64,000 nucleotides of DNA, from positions 248,001 through 312,000 of the forward strand of contig NZ_JANQOO010000020.1 in the NCBI RefSeq assembly GCF_028285715.1, in the 5' to 3' direction. Below, one piece after another: positions 47,840 through 55,004 of this stretch. This stretch comes from Ulvibacterium sp. GTDB taxonomy: Bacteria; Bacteroidota; Bacteroidia; Flavobacteriales; Flavobacteriaceae. Positions within the stretch are counted from its first letter, which is position 1, and each line of letters begins with the position of its first letter. Both the position numbers and the translations under genes were made by a program. The notes beneath the pieces are model-generated. The model was not told the origin of the DNA, searched no databases, and saw nothing but the letters and a program-made list of their open reading frames with translations.

Positions 47840-48315
47840 GATACTTTCAATTGCCTTAATTCATCAAGAATATACTCAACTACCTTATCCCCAGCATCCT
47901 TGACCGGGGCACTCAAATCAATTTCCAATTTTGTGTTGTCAATGGCTATCAGATACACACTAATATCTTTTGGATAGGACTCCCCTAATATTTTCTTGGC
48001 ATATGAAAGTGCTTGATCCCATTTCATTCCGTGTAGAAAAACGAGGGGGTCATCCTGCGGGGCACTCAAAACTTCTTCAGCCGGAACCTTAAACAAAGTT
48101 CCAACAGGTTCATTAGAGTTAATTACCGCATCGACCATAATGATTTTGTCATGTCCCTTAAGTCCGAACAAGACCTCAAAAGCGGAAGTGCCCATATCAA
48201 AAATGCTGACTTCCTCAGTATTTACAGCGGTTTTGCTCAGCTCTTCAATCACATAAATACCAATGGCATCATCACTTCTTACCGGGTTTCCAAAGCCCAT
48301 AATGGCTGTTTTCAT
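47836..48315 (-). CDS. Hydrogenase maturation endopeptidase (HyaD/HybD/HupW type)
   Basis: 159 residues. The Ni-sensing acidic residue at the start (MGFGNPVRSDDAIGIYV), a second Asp in DMGTSAFEV and a metal His in FLHGMKW are present, as in HybD-like proteases. It should cut the large subunit precursor after His515 of the C-terminal DSCLVCTVH motif, once nickel is in place. A hairpin separates this gene from the large subunit gene upstream. Confidence 0.93.
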   Translation of the reverse strand: MKTAIMGFGNPVRSDDAIGIYVIEELSKTAVNTEEVSIFDMGTSAFEVLFGLKGHDKIIMVDAVINSNEPVGTLFKVPAEEVLSAPQDDPLVFLHGMKWDQALSYAKKILGESYPKDISVYLIAIDNTKLEIDLSAPVKDAGDKVVEYILDELRQLKVS

Positions 48316-48346
48316 AGCTTACGGTTAAAATCGGTTTTTGAAAAGC

Positions 48347-48381
48347 GAGACCTGTTGGGTCAATTCTTCCCAACAGGTCTC
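48347..48381 (-). terminator. Hairpin between large-subunit and endopeptidase genes
   Basis: A perfect 13-bp stem (GAGACCTGTTGGG/CCCAACAGGTCTC) with a 9-base loop lies 33 bases after the large subunit stop. On the minus strand only a short, weak T-stretch (GCTTTTC) follows. It may be a partial terminator or an RNA-stabilising element that makes structural subunits more abundant than maturation proteins. Confidence 0.7.
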
Positions 48382-48414
48382 AAAATATTCTTGTTTTGTT
48401 TAACCTTTAAAGTC

Positions 48415-50007
48415 CTATAGTTTGAATTTCGAAAGTTCCACACCGCTTTTTTCATCATGGGCATGTACCGTACATACCAAACAAGAGTCAAATGAACGGG
48501 CAACGATTCCCACTTCTACGGGATCTAGAGGGTCTTCAATAGTTGTGCCCATCAAGGCACTTTCTATAGGTCCAGGGTTGTCATTACCATCTTGTGGCCC
48601 AACATTCCACGTAGTGGGTGCCATAACTTGATAGTTTTTAATGACTCCATTTTCAATTTCAATCCAGTGAGCCAATGCGCCTCTTGCAGCTTCAGTTGCA
48701 CCAAAGCCTTTTCCATCCTTTTCTTCCGGTTTGATGTAAAACTCGCCATCCAGATCAATCTCCGACAACCACTGTTCGATGAATTTATAAATACGGGGAG
48801 CTTCATGGACCCTTGCTAAAACACGGGTAAACACACTTGGTCCCATTTTCTTGATGATATCTCCAAACAAAGGATCTTGAATCTGATGTTCTTTATTATT
48901 CGGATTGGCATTCATCACACAACGCGCCAATGGTCCCGTTTCGCAAGCATGCCCATCATATCTTGGAGATTTGGCCCAACTATACTTCCCGCCGAAGTCC
49001 GTATGCTCCAAAGGGCTGGATTCAACTGGGGTGGGGATAGGCTCATCCCATGGGTGCAAGCCGTCTTCCTGATCACCAAACCACGAATGCTTTACATGCT
49101 CACTTACTTTTAAGTGGTCGAATTCGTGCCAATTTTCCCCATCAAAATAACCACTGGGACAAATCAATGCATGGTTCCTACCTTCAATGGTCGGGTTGTT
49201 GTATAGGTCTTTATGCAAGTACGTACCTGTGGTCAGAAATTTGCCCACGCCTTGTCCAAATTTGTCCAATCCGAATTCTATTCCGGCTCTAATCAACAAA
49301 CCGAGATCACTGTTCTTTTGGGATTCATTTTCTTCAACCCAGGCCAGCATATCGTCCCAGGATTTGATTTCCATGTAACGTTCGATGGAACAGCCCAACC
49401 AAACGGGTTCCAACCAATCATTCTTGAACTGCTTCAAAATGGCATAGGCTCTTGTGATATCCTTTAAGGTAGGTGCACACATTACGCCACCTGGCACCAT
49501 GTAGCTGGAATGCGGCCATTGTCCACCGAAAAGGGCATAGATTTGAACCGGAAGTGCACTTGCCGTAAGTCCGATTTGAAAGGTTTCCCCAACATAGGCA
49601 GACCAGCGTTTTACCACTTCCTTGTACAAAGGCTTGTTGGCGAATTTTTTATTCGCCATATCGGTAGCAAAAATGGCATAGTACCATCTAGGAATACTTT
49701 GCAGGGTTTCTGATGCCTGACCAATAGCTCTTAACAACAGGGCATTGGGAGAGAGTTTTGTTCCCCAGGCGGTATCCAAAGCAGAGGAAGCACAATAGAG
49801 ATGCGAACCGCCGCAAATTCCACATATTCTAGGGGTTACAATTAAGCCCGATTGAGGATCTTTGCCCGCCATTATTTTTTCGAAGCCCCTGAACATCGCA
49901 GCTTGGGTATGTGCCCTGGTCACTTTGCCCTCATCGATGTAAACCTTTACATCTAGGTCTCCCTCGACCCGACCGACGGGGGATATGTTTAATTCTTTAA
50001 CAGCCAT
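48415..50007 (-). CDS. hupL: [NiFe] hydrogenase large subunit, group 2a type
   Basis: 530 residues. The L1 motif RICGICGGSH supplies Cys62 and Cys65, and the L2 motif DSCLVCTVH supplies Cys509 and Cys512 for the NiFe site. Fifteen residues after His515 (ending in LSKFKL) form the extension removed by the endopeptidase. Overall features fit cytosolic uptake enzymes of group 2a, the group containing cyanobacterial HupL and mycobacterial Huc. It starts 26 bases after the small subunit gene. It oxidises H2, probably at low concentration. Confidence 0.96.
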   Translation of the reverse strand: MAVKELNISPVGRVEGDLDVKVYIDEGKVTRAHTQAAMFRGFEKIMAGKDPQSGLIVTPRICGICGGSHLYCASSALDTAWGTKLSPNALLLRAIGQASETLQSIPRWYYAIFATDMANKKFANKPLYKEVVKRWSAYVGETFQIGLTASALPVQIYALFGGQWPHSSYMVPGGVMCAPTLKDITRAYAILKQFKNDWLEPVWLGCSIERYMEIKSWDDMLAWVEENESQKNSDLGLLIRAGIEFGLDKFGQGVGKFLTTGTYLHKDLYNNPTIEGRNHALICPSGYFDGENWHEFDHLKVSEHVKHSWFGDQEDGLHPWDEPIPTPVESSPLEHTDFGGKYSWAKSPRYDGHACETGPLARCVMNANPNNKEHQIQDPLFGDIIKKMGPSVFTRVLARVHEAPRIYKFIEQWLSEIDLDGEFYIKPEEKDGKGFGATEAARGALAHWIEIENGVIKNYQVMAPTTWNVGPQDGNDNPGPIESALMGTTIEDPLDPVEVGIVARSFDSCLVCTVHAHDEKSGVELSKFKL

Positions 50008-50033
50008 TTTTATTTGTTCTAGTTTATTTTCAA

Positions 50034-50993
50034 TTATTTGGAAGCTTCCATTACCCTGTGGTTCTTGGGAAGCACTTTTTGGAAACCGGCCTCAATATAG
50101 TATGCAAGTTTTGTTCTTCCTGTCGGAACTTCCCGCGGCATAAAACCAAGGTATTTCATCGTGTTGAACACACTTCCTTTTTTCAGGTCGTGATGTGGGA
50201 AACCGGGTTCCGTACAGCCGAGACAAGGGTGGTTGGCACGCGTCTTACTGGATTGTCTGTTCCATAGGATGTTATTACAGCTTGCTCTAGTCATTGGTCC
50301 TCTACAACCTACTTCATAGAAAAGACATCCACCTCTCCTGCCAAATCCCCCATCAACCTTTTGTGCAAAATTTGTTACGTTGGTACAGCCGTCCTGAACG
50401 AAATTGGTAAAGAAGGTTTTGGGCCTGTGATATTCATCGATTAAAACATCTCCTATTCTTCCTACGGCGATAGCCACCAAAATTTGGGTAATCCAATCCG
50501 GGTGTGCCGGACATCCGGGAATATTGATAACTGGGAGTCCTCCTTTGGAAACATAATCCGCTCCCAAGAAACCTCCTTTGGCTTTTTTGTGGAATTGCAG
50601 CCCAGTGGATTCACTCGGATTTGGTGGTACTGCGGGGATACCCCCCCAAGTGGCACAATCTCCTATGGCCACCACATAACCGGCCACTTCGGAAAGCTCC
50701 TTGATCCAATCCATCATGGGTCTATCCGCAAAATAATTCATGGTTCCGGTACCATTTGGTCCTTGAATCAAGGAGCCTTCGTACACAAGAATATCCATTT
50801 GGACTTTCCCATCTAGAATATCCTTTAATAAGTCTTGCACTTGATCCCCAATTTGAAGACCCGTAGTAGGATGCCAAAGAATGTTCAGTCCAAAATCCGT
50901 GATCAATTCGACTACGGTAGGTTCTTCAGCATTCAAAAAGGACATGGTGTTGCCACTACATGCACCCCCTTGTAACCATAAAACGTTTGCCAT
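50034..50993 (-). CDS. hupS: [NiFe] hydrogenase small subunit, group 2a type
   Basis: 319 residues, no Tat signal peptide and no C-terminal anchor helix, so cytosolic. Cluster ligands, by comparison with classical enzymes: proximal Cys12, Cys113 and Cys161, with Asn15 where a fourth Cys normally stands (ACSGNT); distal Cys203, Cys223 and Cys230, with Gln200 in place of the usual His; medial Cys239, Cys257 and Cys260. The start and these substitutions match the group 2a pattern. In mycobacterial Huc all three clusters are reported as [3Fe-4S]. First gene of the operon. Confidence 0.96.
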   Translation of the reverse strand: MANVLWLQGGACSGNTMSFLNAEEPTVVELITDFGLNILWHPTTGLQIGDQVQDLLKDILDGKVQMDILVYEGSLIQGPNGTGTMNYFADRPMMDWIKELSEVAGYVVAIGDCATWGGIPAVPPNPSESTGLQFHKKAKGGFLGADYVSKGGLPVINIPGCPAHPDWITQILVAIAVGRIGDVLIDEYHRPKTFFTNFVQDGCTNVTNFAQKVDGGFGRRGGCLFYEVGCRGPMTRASCNNILWNRQSSKTRANHPCLGCTEPGFPHHDLKKGSVFNTMKYLGFMPREVPTGRTKLAYYIEAGFQKVLPKNHRVMEASK

Positions 50994-51180
50994 AATTTAT
51001 GAGTTAAGATGTTTCGCGACTTTCTGAAATCTTTAAACAAAATTGCGTTTTGTTCAATATTTTTTGAATTTTGATTACACAGAATGCCAAATTTTGTTAA
51101 TTTCTTAATAAGTTGACAATTTTTTGGTTTTAATCAAAGAATCTGCACCTATTTATAATTAGTCTATTTTAAAGCAGGTT
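50994..51180 (-). promoter_or_regulatory. Upstream region of the hydrogenase operon
   Basis: The AT-rich stretch before the small subunit gene must hold the operon promoter. A clear inverted repeat AACAAAA-N5-TTTTGTT lies at 51036-51054, 43-61 bases before the start codon, and could be an operator. A TTGGCAT element occurs farther up on the minus strand (near 51095) but lacks a good -12 sigma-54 partner. No Bacteroidota -33/-7 pair stands out. Confidence 0.4.
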
Positions 51181-51336
51181 AGGTGGAGGCGGCCGATAGA
51201 TTTGGAACATAAAGATTGGCCCAAATCCTTATCGCAAAACTTTGGGCCTGGTCCGTATCCGATTTTGGAAGCGTTGGGGAAGAAAAACGCAAAGCAAAAA
51301 TCGGATAGTACTTATAATGTTGAGCGAAGTAGCTAT
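51181..51336. other. Gene-free junction sequence with imperfect inverted repeat
   Basis: No frame is credible. ATCCGATTTT near 51258 pairs with AAAATCGGAT near 51297, with an imperfect stem continuing inward. This lies between the hydrogenase promoter region and a decayed mobilization gene, and is probably element debris. Confidence 0.4.
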
Positions 51337-51464
51337 TCAATAATCCCTTTTCATTTTGTTTTTAAGTAGGGCCTATTCCTTTGTGTCCTTATCAACGACC
51401 CAATAAGAGTTACTGAACCTAGACTTGATCAATCTTACTTTTTTAAGAGAATTTCCAATATTTC
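51337..51464 (-). pseudogene. Decayed C-terminal tail of a BfmA/BtgA-type mobilization gene
   Basis: Minus-strand translation gives ILEILLK, then after a frameshift in an A-run VRLIKSRFSNSYW, then a TAG and ALLKNKMKRDY followed by a stop. This aligns with the C-terminus of the intact mobilization protein at 58.4-59.0 kb (VLEFLLKVKLIKPRF...ALLKDKMSRDY). The fragment ends three bases before a tRNA-derived repeat at 51467. It is the remnant of an earlier, related element. Confidence 0.85.
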
Positions 51465-51466
51465 AC

Positions 51467-51506
51467 GTGGTCCCACCCCGCCTTCATTTCAGACGGGCAG
51501 GCTGGG
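51467..51506 (+). repeat. Direct repeat flanking the hydrogenase cluster, right copy
   Basis: GTGGTCCCACCCCGCCTTC followed by ATTTCAGACGGGCAGGCTGGG. It matches 37930-37974 with small differences. Its first 11 bases equal the 3' end of tRNA-Met as read on this strand, so it may be a worn attachment-site copy. Confidence 0.75.
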
Positions 51507-51557
51507 CTTGCTTCGACCGAGCTCAGCGTAAACTTCTCGCCCAGGGTTTGCTCCACA

Positions 51558-51586
51558 AAAAAAGTCCTAGCTCTAGCTAAGACTTT
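51558..51586. terminator. Terminator-like hairpin
   Basis: AAAAGTC-C-TAGCT pairs with AGCTA-A-GACTTTT around a 2-3 base loop, with one mismatch. The flanking A/T runs allow function on either strand. No gene ends here, so it is probably left over from a lost gene or element. Confidence 0.5.
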
Positions 51587-51654
51587 TGGTGCCAGATGGA
51601 CGGGTTGCTTCCTCCAACGTCGGAAGCGACCAGAGAAGTCCCGCTACTGCAAAT

Positions 51655-51770
51655 GCAAAACCCGCGGCCTATGCCCGTTGTGTTTTATTTTTTTAATACT
51701 GAAGAAAATCAAGGGTCTTCTCCTCTTCAAAAAAATAAAACCCGGCCTCCTAGCGGAGCACGGGTTTTGC
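51655..51770. repeat. Nested inverted-repeat structure of about 116 bases
   Basis: Outer arms GCAAAACCCG (51655-51664) and CGGGTTTTGC (51761-51770) are perfect. Inner arms GTTTTATTTTTTT..TGAAGA (51682-51705) and TCTTCAAAAAAATAAAAC (51724-51741) also pair, with a 5-base bulge, and CTCC/GGAG pairs within 51747-51757. The whole could fold as one large cruciform or hairpin, directly left of the 15-bp attachment repeat. It might be a miniature palindromic element or part of the recombination site. Confidence 0.65.
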
Positions 51771-51777
51771 GCTTGAT

Positions 51778-51792
51778 GTGGTCCCACCTGGG
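51778..51792 (+). repeat. Left attachment-site repeat (attL-like)
   Basis: GTGGTCCCACCTGGG is identical to 60775-60789 in the same orientation; after it ACTGAAC here stands against CTCGAAC in the tRNA, so some similarity continues. This is the expected partial tRNA copy left at the far end of an element inserted at a tRNA 3' end. Confidence 0.8.
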
Positions 51793-52054
51793 ACTGAACT
51801 ATTCTTTTATTTGACTCATTTTCAGCGCTTTACAAATCAGCGAGATTGATTACTCACCGAAAAACGCACCAAAACTATGTAGGATTTTAAATGAACTTAT
51901 TCTGTTTCAAATGTCTTGAAATTATATCGAATAATCTTAAATCGCCTTAACTTTTAGGCAACTTAGTGTCAATTAACAAACAATGAATTTTTATCTTCCT
52001 TAAAGCGGTATCAGATTTTACTTGTATTATTTATTAAAATCCTACATAAGATTT
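51793..52054. other. Left end of island, gene-free
   Basis: About 260 bases between the attachment repeat and the membrane protein gene stop. It contains the second copy of the 46-bp dispersed repeat (51856-51901). The remainder is AT-rich with no open frame of interest. Confidence 0.5.
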
Positions 52055-52846
52055 TTATTGTACTGATGCTTTTACGAGCCATCCATTAAAAGCAAGAAAT
52101 ATTACCGTAGCAATGATTGCTGCAACTATGTTCAACAATACATACCGCATCACCCTTTTTCTTATATCCATTATTTCAAACTTTAGCTGTCCAGCTAAGG
52201 ATACATTAATCAAATAGCCAAAAAAACGGACAAAGCCCCACATCATGACACTCCCGACTATAGTCTTCGCTGTTGGCTCCAAGAACCGTCTTATTTTTGA
52301 GAAAGGCTTTGTGGGAAACAATATTACTCTCAGTATTTTCCAATTTGTACGATTGAGGAATTCCAAAAACCGATGAATCGTACCCCAAAACCATCCCTCA
52401 CTCCTCCACATCTCATTTCTTTGTTTATCGCTTAGACTTTTCATAGCTGCTTCCCTTTTTGGGTGAGGAATCAATAGATCAACACTCGAAAATGCTTTAG
52501 TCAAGGCTACCGAAATAAGTGCAAAATCTACATACAGGCCAGCGACTTTGATTTTGGGCCATATGGGTTCTATGGGTAATACCAGTGACCCTAACCAACT
52601 AATGGCATAGATAATCGATTCGAGCAGAGGGACCGCCCAAGAGAAAACAATCTTCTCTAAGATAATTCTGCAAAACGAATGGAATGCCTCAAATGATTTG
52701 GCGTAGAAAGGCAAAAGGGGGGGCTCAAATAGATTTATGGAAATATTGCTTATCGTCAAACATAATCCTAGGAATGAACCCAAGATGGTCAATTGTACCA
52801 AATATTCCTTTACACGATTTTTGATATATTTTATAACCTGTGCCAT
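52055..52846 (-). CDS. Multi-pass membrane protein at the end of the Ubl operon
   Basis: 263 residues, not recognised. About five hydrophobic segments are visible (near 15-38, 66-92, 103-120, 192-212 and 236-256), with a charged cytoplasmic stretch in the middle (about 125-185, rich in Lys, Arg and Trp). It starts 49 bases after the DUF6527-like gene on the same strand. Membrane proteins are frequent effectors in phage-defence operons, so an effector or anchor role is possible, but this is inference from position. Confidence 0.75.
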   Translation of the reverse strand: MAQVIKYIKNRVKEYLVQLTILGSFLGLCLTISNISINLFEPPLLPFYAKSFEAFHSFCRIILEKIVFSWAVPLLESIIYAISWLGSLVLPIEPIWPKIKVAGLYVDFALISVALTKAFSSVDLLIPHPKREAAMKSLSDKQRNEMWRSEGWFWGTIHRFLEFLNRTNWKILRVILFPTKPFSKIRRFLEPTAKTIVGSVMMWGFVRFFGYLINVSLAGQLKFEIMDIRKRVMRYVLLNIVAAIIATVIFLAFNGWLVKASVQ

Positions 52847-52895
52847 CTATTACCTTATTAAAAACTACTTATTCAATGCTATTTTAAAGCTATAC

Positions 52896-53225
52896 TCAAG
52901 AACACCAAACAACCCTGCCTTTTACAATCCAAAAGTGACTTTTACATCCTTTGAGTCGATGAATTGATGGAGCTATGTTTATTTTATTCCTCCGCAAGAG
53001 GAATTGCCATCTCGGAGATTCCTCTTGCATTAGATTTAAATAGATTTCCTTTTTGCAACCGCAGGGACATCGAAAGTACAATAGCCACTGATTTCCCTTG
53101 CTACCTATCACATATATGATTCGGCGTACCGAATTGTCTGGAATGTCATCGCTAAAACGAACTCTATACCTGTTCCAAGGGAAATGAGATAAAATCCTCC
53201 TCGCTATTTTTGACCAATGTTTCAT
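52896..53225 (-). CDS. DUF6527-like small zinc-binding protein
   Basis: 109 residues. A FRCPCGCKK knuckle and a later GCKSHFWI...VVWC segment give five Cys and a His able to bind zinc, with PSIHRLKGC between them. This pattern matches DUF6527 as I recall it, a family that recurs in bacterial ubiquitin-like operons and has been suspected to be a metal-dependent peptidase or accessory. Its ATG overlaps the stop of the JAB-E1 gene (ATGA). The N-terminal 30 residues are basic. Confidence 0.75.
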   Translation of the reverse strand: MKHWSKIARRILSHFPWNRYRVRFSDDIPDNSVRRIIYVIGSKGNQWLLYFRCPCGCKKEIYLNLMQEESPRWQFLLRRNKINIAPSIHRLKGCKSHFWIVKGRVVWCS

Positions 53226-54598
53226 AGACCCGGGATATCCAAGAACGGTTTGTAATCACCTAATCCCACCTTCTTCGCTAGATACGCATCCGGAGTTCCG
53301 TCTGAATCATGAAAAATCATGTCCTCTGATAGTGATAACCAGGTCACTGCCCTTTCACAAGGATTGTAACCCTTATATGGATGCACCCGGTTCAGAAAAT
53401 CATTGATACCAAAACTGGAAACAAACATATTGACACTGATCACCGCAGGACTGTCGACACGAACATTTACAATATATTTTTCTTCGAGTCTTTTTTCATA
53501 TTCCTCCTCATTCTCGCGCCTTAAGGTTGCCGATTCTAATCCCTCAACGCTATATACACCTCTGGACATTAAGGACGACCCACAAGGTTGGATGTAATGT
53601 ACAGCTCCATTGATTTGATTTATACCACCACGGCCATCTGCCTCCAATTTTATGCCAATATCGAAGTAGGGCACACAATAAAATGTACCTATTTGGTTCA
53701 ACAAGTGCCGGCCGTCTATACTGTCTACACAACCGAATATAACATCGCATCTTATCAATGCCTTAATAGCGTCTCTAGAATCATATAGGTTATCAGTGAA
53801 GGAATAGACTTTGGTGTTGAAACCCATGTCCTCAATTGAAGACTTAAGCATTTTTGCTTTATATATCTTCTGCGCTGCATGTTGTTTTTTGGAGTTGAGA
53901 ATCCTATTCAGATTCTTTTCCTCGATGATATCCGGATCTATAATCACTAGTTCACCTACTCCAAGCCTTGCAAGCTGCTCTAGTATGGGTGATCCCGTTC
54001 CAGAAGCACCAACCACTCCTATCGCCATGTTCTTAAGTAGTCGGGTCGTACCCGGCCCAAAGGATTGTATATTTCTCAGGGATACCTTTTGGTCCACTTC
54101 TACTTCAGTATGGTTGAAAATGGAAATAGTATCTCCCACTACCATTATTTGATTCATAACATGGAAGTTACCAGAGCTATCGACTACACGTCCAAAGAAC
54201 TTTCCATTCGGAAGTGCTACCACACTGGCATGTAGCTGGTAACCATCGATCCAACCATATAAAGAGGGAAATAGCTTTTTGTCAGAAACATCGTCCAATT
54301 CAGAGAAACGGCCATAGCCGCCGGGATGACTGTGAAATTTGACAATACTTAATCCCAATTTCGCGGCTTTTTCAATAGCAGGAATAATTATCTCCGTCTG
54401 CCAATGAACATATCCGTGAGTCCTATCACATAAATCATACGGGATATTGACAACCTCGTGGACGCAAATGATAAATTCGTCTTTCCCCCTATGGTGACCG
54501 CATAAAGCAATGGACACAGCCTCCAATTCATCTCCAGGAAACAGATGGTTCTTTATTTTATTGGCATCTCTACCAGAAATTCTAAGCCGGTACTTCAT
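53222..54598 (-). CDS. JAB deubiquitinase-E1 (ThiF) fusion protein
   Basis: 458 residues from the ATG at 54596-54598; the longer frame to 54676 would overlap the E2-like gene by 95 bases. The N-terminal JAB/JAMM domain has Glu26 and the full metal motif His89-x-His91-x7-Ser99-x2-Asp102 (HSHPGGYGRFSELD). The C-terminal E1/ThiF domain has the ATP-binding GASGTGS (197-203), a DPD..E..NLNR acidic/Arg motif and a candidate catalytic Cys339 (IQPCGSSL). One chain can therefore both activate and remove the Ubl. Translationally coupled to its neighbours. Confidence 0.93.
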   Translation of the reverse strand: MKYRLRISGRDANKIKNHLFPGDELEAVSIALCGHHRGKDEFIICVHEVVNIPYDLCDRTHGYVHWQTEIIIPAIEKAAKLGLSIVKFHSHPGGYGRFSELDDVSDKKLFPSLYGWIDGYQLHASVVALPNGKFFGRVVDSSGNFHVMNQIMVVGDTISIFNHTEVEVDQKVSLRNIQSFGPGTTRLLKNMAIGVVGASGTGSPILEQLARLGVGELVIIDPDIIEEKNLNRILNSKKQHAAQKIYKAKMLKSSIEDMGFNTKVYSFTDNLYDSRDAIKALIRCDVIFGCVDSIDGRHLLNQIGTFYCVPYFDIGIKLEADGRGGINQINGAVHYIQPCGSSLMSRGVYSVEGLESATLRRENEEEYEKRLEEKYIVNVRVDSPAVISVNMFVSSFGINDFLNRVHPYKGYNPCERAVTWLSLSEDMIFHDSDGTPDAYLAKKVGLGDYKPFLDIPGL

Positions 54599-55004
54599 AC
54601 GGGATTTTATTAAATTCTCTTTGTAACCAATTTTCAATAAGTGCAAAGTGCGTCGAAATATTGTCGACGTCCTCACGCCATGGGTTATTCCTTGTCCGAT
54701 GTCTCGACCATCGCTGCCAGGTTTTGTTATCCATTACCAAATTTGTCAAAGCTCCTATTCGATATCCATCCTTTCTACTAATGGAAGGATAGAAATATAC
54801 CATGTCCAATTGCGCCCGTGGATATGACGACGGGATATTGATGGCTATTGAAACAACTTTTTGTGCATAACCTAAAGGTGGCTCATAGTTATGAATCAAA
54901 ACCCATAACTGCCCTCTTTCTTTGATGGTCTCCCAAGGAAGACCAAGGGCTTCCAAAAACCCTTGGTCCTCATCTGATAAATCGAATTCTTGTCTTGCTT
55001 CCAT
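54582..55004 (-). CDS. E2/UBC-fold protein (Prok-E2_E-like) lacking cysteine
   Basis: 140 residues. The layout agrees with prokaryotic E2-like proteins of family E: a helix, a strand meander (LWVLIHNYEPPLGYAQKVVSIAINIPSSYP), then MVYFYPSISRKDGY and a WQRWSRHR..NPWREDVDNISTHFALIENWL segment. There is no cysteine anywhere, so it cannot form the usual E2 thioester. It may be a non-catalytic adaptor that presents the substrate or Ubl to the E1. It overlaps the Ubl gene by one base and the E1 gene by 17. Confidence 0.85.
   Translation of the reverse strand: MEARQEFDLSDEDQGFLEALGLPWETIKERGQLWVLIHNYEPPLGYAQKVVSIAINIPSSYPRAQLDMVYFYPSISRKDGYRIGALTNLVMDNKTWQRWSRHRTRNNPWREDVDNISTHFALIENWLQREFNKIPYEVPA

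Noticed and set aside
51095-51110. Sigma-54 promoter for the hydrogenase operon
   Set aside because: TTGGCAT is present on the minus strand but no GC-containing -12 element follows at the required distance.
51467-51800. tRNA-like sequences GTGGTCCCACC at 51467 and 51778
   Set aside because: Only the 3'-end portion is present; no D-arm or anticodon arm follows, so these are attachment-site copies and not tRNA genes.
51596-51814. Plus-strand frame of 72 codons in the scar region
   Set aside because: It runs through hairpins and the attachment repeat, has no family resemblance, and its codons follow the palindrome rather than a protein pattern.
54599-54676. Longer N-terminus for the JAB-E1 fusion
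   Set aside because: It would overlap the E2-like gene by 95 bases, and the extra 26 residues show no JAB feature. The ATG at 54598 fits the overlaps seen in the operon.
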